35,926 bases of DNA, taken from assembly GCF_003966155.1 (NCBI RefSeq), contig NZ_RXNS01000028.1, positions 1-35,926 on the forward strand, in the 5' to 3' direction. Of the stretch, positions 33,962 to 35,926 are shown in pieces. Numbering within the stretch: the first letter of the stretch is position 1; each line of letters starts with the position of its first letter. The notes below the pieces were generated by a model, which had not been told where the DNA came from, ran no database searches, and was given only the letters and a program-made list of their open reading frames with translations. The position numbers were made by a program, and so were the translations under genes. The DNA is from Halomonas nitroreducens. Lineage in GTDB: Bacteria; Pseudomonadota; Gammaproteobacteria; Pseudomonadales; Halomonadaceae.

Positions 33962-35233
33962 ATGCAAGCCGCCCTGCCCCTGCCGCTGTCCACCCCCAAC
34001 CGCAACCTGGTGCGCCTGACCATCGTGCGCGGGATCACCTGGACCGGCTTCCTGGCCGGCATCATCATCGGCATCGAGGGGCTGGGGTTTGCCCTGGACC
34101 TTCCCGCCGTGATCGGGGTGATCCTGGTGATGGGCCTGATCAACGTCGCCACCTGGTGGCGCCTGGGGCGTCCCCGCGCCGTCACCCACCGCGAGTACCT
34201 GATCCACCTGCTCGCCGACGTGGGCGGGTTGACCCTGCTGTTCTACTTCACGGGCGGCTCGACCAACCCCTTCATCAACTACTACCTGGTGCCGGTGACC
34301 ATCGCCGCCGCCACCCTGCCCTGGCGCCACGCCTGGGCCATCGCCGCCGCGGCCATGGCCGGCTACAGCTTCCTGATGGTCTTCTACCAGCCGGTACCGC
34401 AGCTGGGCATGCCCCAAGCGGAGACCACCATCAACCTGCATACGCTGGGCATGTGGCTGAACTTCGCGCTGTCCGCCGGTCTGGTGACCTTCTTCCTCTA
34501 CAAGATGGCCCGGGCCCTGCGCGGCCGGGAGCAGGCGCTGTCGCGCACCCGCGAGGCGGCGCTGCGCAACGAGCAGGTACTCGCCGTGGCCACCCAGGCT
34601 GCCGGCACCGCCCACGAGCTCGGCACGCCGCTGTCGACCATGGCGGTGCTGCTCCAGGAAATGCGCGAGGACGCCCGGGGCGACACCCAGCTGGAAACGG
34701 ACATCGACCTGCTGCGCCAGCAGGTCGACACCTGCAAGTCGCGGCTGCGCCAGCTGGTGGACAGCGCCGATCGTCGCCGCATGGCCCAGCCCGAGGTCCG
34801 CGAGGCCGGCGAGTGGCTGGCCGCCGTGGTGCAGCGCTGGCTGGTGCTACGCCCGGACGTGTCGCACCGCCTCGAGTTCGCCGGGCGTCGCGGCCAGCCC
34901 AGGCTGGCGGTGGACGCCACCCTCGACCAGGCGCTGACCAACCTGCTCAACAACGCCGCCGACGCCAACCCCGACGACATCCGCATCCAGCTCGACTGGA
35001 ACGACGAGGAAGTGGTGATCGACATCCGCGATCATGGGCCCGGCGTGGCGCTGTCCATCGCCGACCAGCTGGGCGACACCTTCGTCTCCACCAAGAGCAA
35101 GGGGCTCGGCATCGGCCTGTTTCTGACCCATGCCACCATCAATCGCTTCGGTGGCGGCGTGAGCCTGTACAATCACCCCGAGGGCGGCACCCTGACCGAG
35201 GTGACCCTGCCCCGAAGCGACCCCGCGGCCTGA
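33962..35233 (+). CDS. regB: Redox sensor histidine kinase of the RegB/PrrB/ActS family
   Basis: The 423-residue membrane kinase senses redox state and phosphorylates RegA. Six hydrophobic helices fill residues about 20-180. The quinone-binding box GGSTNPFINYYLVPVTIAAA starts at residue 98. The H-box AAGTAHELGTPLSTMAV gives phospho-acceptor His218. Cys258 in VDTCKSRLRQL sits where RegB proteins carry their redox-active cysteine, an identification I make by resemblance. N-box LTNLLNNAADANPD and G-boxes IRDHGPGVAL and GLGIGLFLTHA are intact. ATG 33962 follows GGAG at good spacing. It is 34 nt upstream of regA and divergent from the efflux operon, which it may regulate. Confidence 0.92.
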   Translation: MQAALPLPLSTPNRNLVRLTIVRGITWTGFLAGIIIGIEGLGFALDLPAVIGVILVMGLINVATWWRLGRPRAVTHREYLIHLLADVGGLTLLFYFTGGSTNPFINYYLVPVTIAAATLPWRHAWAIAAAAMAGYSFLMVFYQPVPQLGMPQAETTINLHTLGMWLNFALSAGLVTFFLYKMARALRGREQALSRTREAALRNEQVLAVATQAAGTAHELGTPLSTMAVLLQEMREDARGDTQLETDIDLLRQQVDTCKSRLRQLVDSADRRRMAQPEVREAGEWLAAVVQRWLVLRPDVSHRLEFAGRRGQPRLAVDATLDQALTNLLNNAADANPDDIRIQLDWNDEEVVIDIRDHGPGVALSIADQLGDTFVSTKSKGLGIGLFLTHATINRFGGGVSLYNHPEGGTLTEVTLPRSDPAA

Positions 35234-35267
35234 TCCGCCCGGTCATCGATTCCCCTGCGAGGATGCC

Positions 35268-35807
35268 ATGCAAGACATCGCCCAACGCCTGCTGATCATC
35301 GACGACGACGAGATGTTCTGCCATGTGCTGCATCGCGCCATGAGCCGGCGCGGTTTCGAGGTGCTGGTGGCCCACGATGCCGCGGAGGCTCTCTCCCTGG
35401 GCCGCAAGTACCAGCCGGAACTGGCCACCCTGGACCTCAAGCTGGAACAGGAGTCGGGGCTCAAGCTGCTGCCGGAATTGCTGGAGCTGGTCCCCGACTG
35501 TCGGGTGGTGGTGCTGACCGGCTACTCGAGCATCGCCACGGCGGTGGAGGCCATCAAGCTCGGCGCGGTGAACTACCTGTGCAAGCCGGCGGATGCCGAC
35601 GAGGTGCTCGCCGCCCTGGCCAAGGAGGAAGGCGACCCGGAGGCGGAGGTGGCGGACCACCCGCCCTCGATCAATCGCCTGACCTGGGAACACATCCAGA
35701 AGGTGCTGCAGGAACACGACGGCAACATCTCCGCCACCGCCCGGGCGCTGGGCATGCACCGGCGTACCCTGCAGCGCAAGCTGCAGAAGCGGCCGGTACG
35801 GCGGTAA
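35268..35807 (+). CDS. regA: Response regulator of the RegA/PrrA/ActR family
   Basis: The 179-residue regulator has a receiver domain (about 1-120) and a Fis-type helix-turn-helix (about 135-175). Phospho-acceptor Asp56 lies in ATLDLKLEQESG; the acidic pair is in LLIIDDDE, the switch Thr in VVVLTGYSS and the Lys in YLCKPAD. The HTH reads GNISATARALGMHRRTLQRKLQKRPV, essentially the RegA consensus (read in parts). It controls redox-dependent genes together with RegB, which lies 34 nt upstream. A proline-rich hinge is short here. The stop codon TAA is also the first base of a perfect heptamer array, so the C-terminus is complete but directly followed by repeat. Confidence 0.94.
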   Translation: MQDIAQRLLIIDDDEMFCHVLHRAMSRRGFEVLVAHDAAEALSLGRKYQPELATLDLKLEQESGLKLLPELLELVPDCRVVVLTGYSSIATAVEAIKLGAVNYLCKPADADEVLAALAKEEGDPEAEVADHPPSINRLTWEHIQKVLQEHDGNISATARALGMHRRTLQRKLQKRPVRR

Positions 35808-35926
35808 GCTGGAAGCTGGAAGCTGGAAGCTGGAAGCTGGAAGCTGGAAGCTGGAAGCTGGAAGCTGGAAGCTGGAAGCTGGAAGCTGGAAGCTGGAAGC
35901 TGGAAGCTGGAAGCTGGAAGCTGGAA
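35807..35926. repeat. Perfect AGCTGGA heptamer array, at least 17 copies, running off the window
   Basis: Seventeen identical AGCTGGA units fill 35807-35925 without one mismatch, and the array continues to the window edge. Its first base is the last base of the regA TAA. The other arrays in this window have one to six units with substitutions, so this one looks recently expanded or actively homogenised. Confidence 0.97.

Noticed and set aside
35807..35926. CRISPR array
   Set aside because: The repeats are 7 bp, directly contiguous and have no spacers; no cas genes are present.

Overview
The window reads as chromosome of a high-GC gammaproteobacterium, most likely a halophile of the Halomonas group. 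That placement is inferred from protein flavour and the sulfated-polysaccharide theme; no marker gene is present.

Layout. Positions 1-121 are the tail of an IS3-type insertion sequence. From 26852 down to 214, twenty-one co-oriented minus-strand genes form one surface-polysaccharide and sulfation locus. In transcription order it starts with sulfate supply and activation: an SLC13-type transporter, cysQ, cysD, and cysNC (ATP sulfurylase large subunit fused to APS kinase). A four-helix-bundle S23/IVP gene is wedged between cysD and cysNC. Next come a lipoprotein and an ABC-type capsule exporter (kpsD, kpsM, kpsT, kpsE). Then follow dTDP-rhamnose genes (rmlB, rmlD, rmlA, rmlC), a methyltransferase with a coiled coil and its small repeat-sharing partner, wecB and wecC (UDP-ManNAcA), two multidomain glycosyltransferases, and a low-GC PAPS-type sulfotransferase. 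The simplest reading is an exported, sulfated polysaccharide: CysD/CysNC make PAPS, the sulfotransferase uses it, and CysQ removes PAP.

On the right lie a gene-poor stretch (26853-27661), a hipA-hipB pair in reversed order behind three evenly spaced operators, an RND efflux pump with its membrane-fusion protein, and a divergent regB-regA type redox two-component system.

The feature I consider most likely to be new is a dispersed repeat family built on the heptamer AGCTGGA / TCCAGCT. Arrays sit in five gaps or gene ends, twice inside the rmlB coding sequence, and as at least 17 perfect copies at the end of the window. Several arrays are mixed with short perfect hairpins. Four loci share an architecture: heptamers in one orientation, a core bounded by ACCCC(N)AA and GGGG(N)TTG motifs, then heptamers in the opposite orientation. 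One of these cores carries the intact S23 gene; the other three are only about 35-50 bp. This looks like an S23-encoding parent element with small non-coding derivatives.
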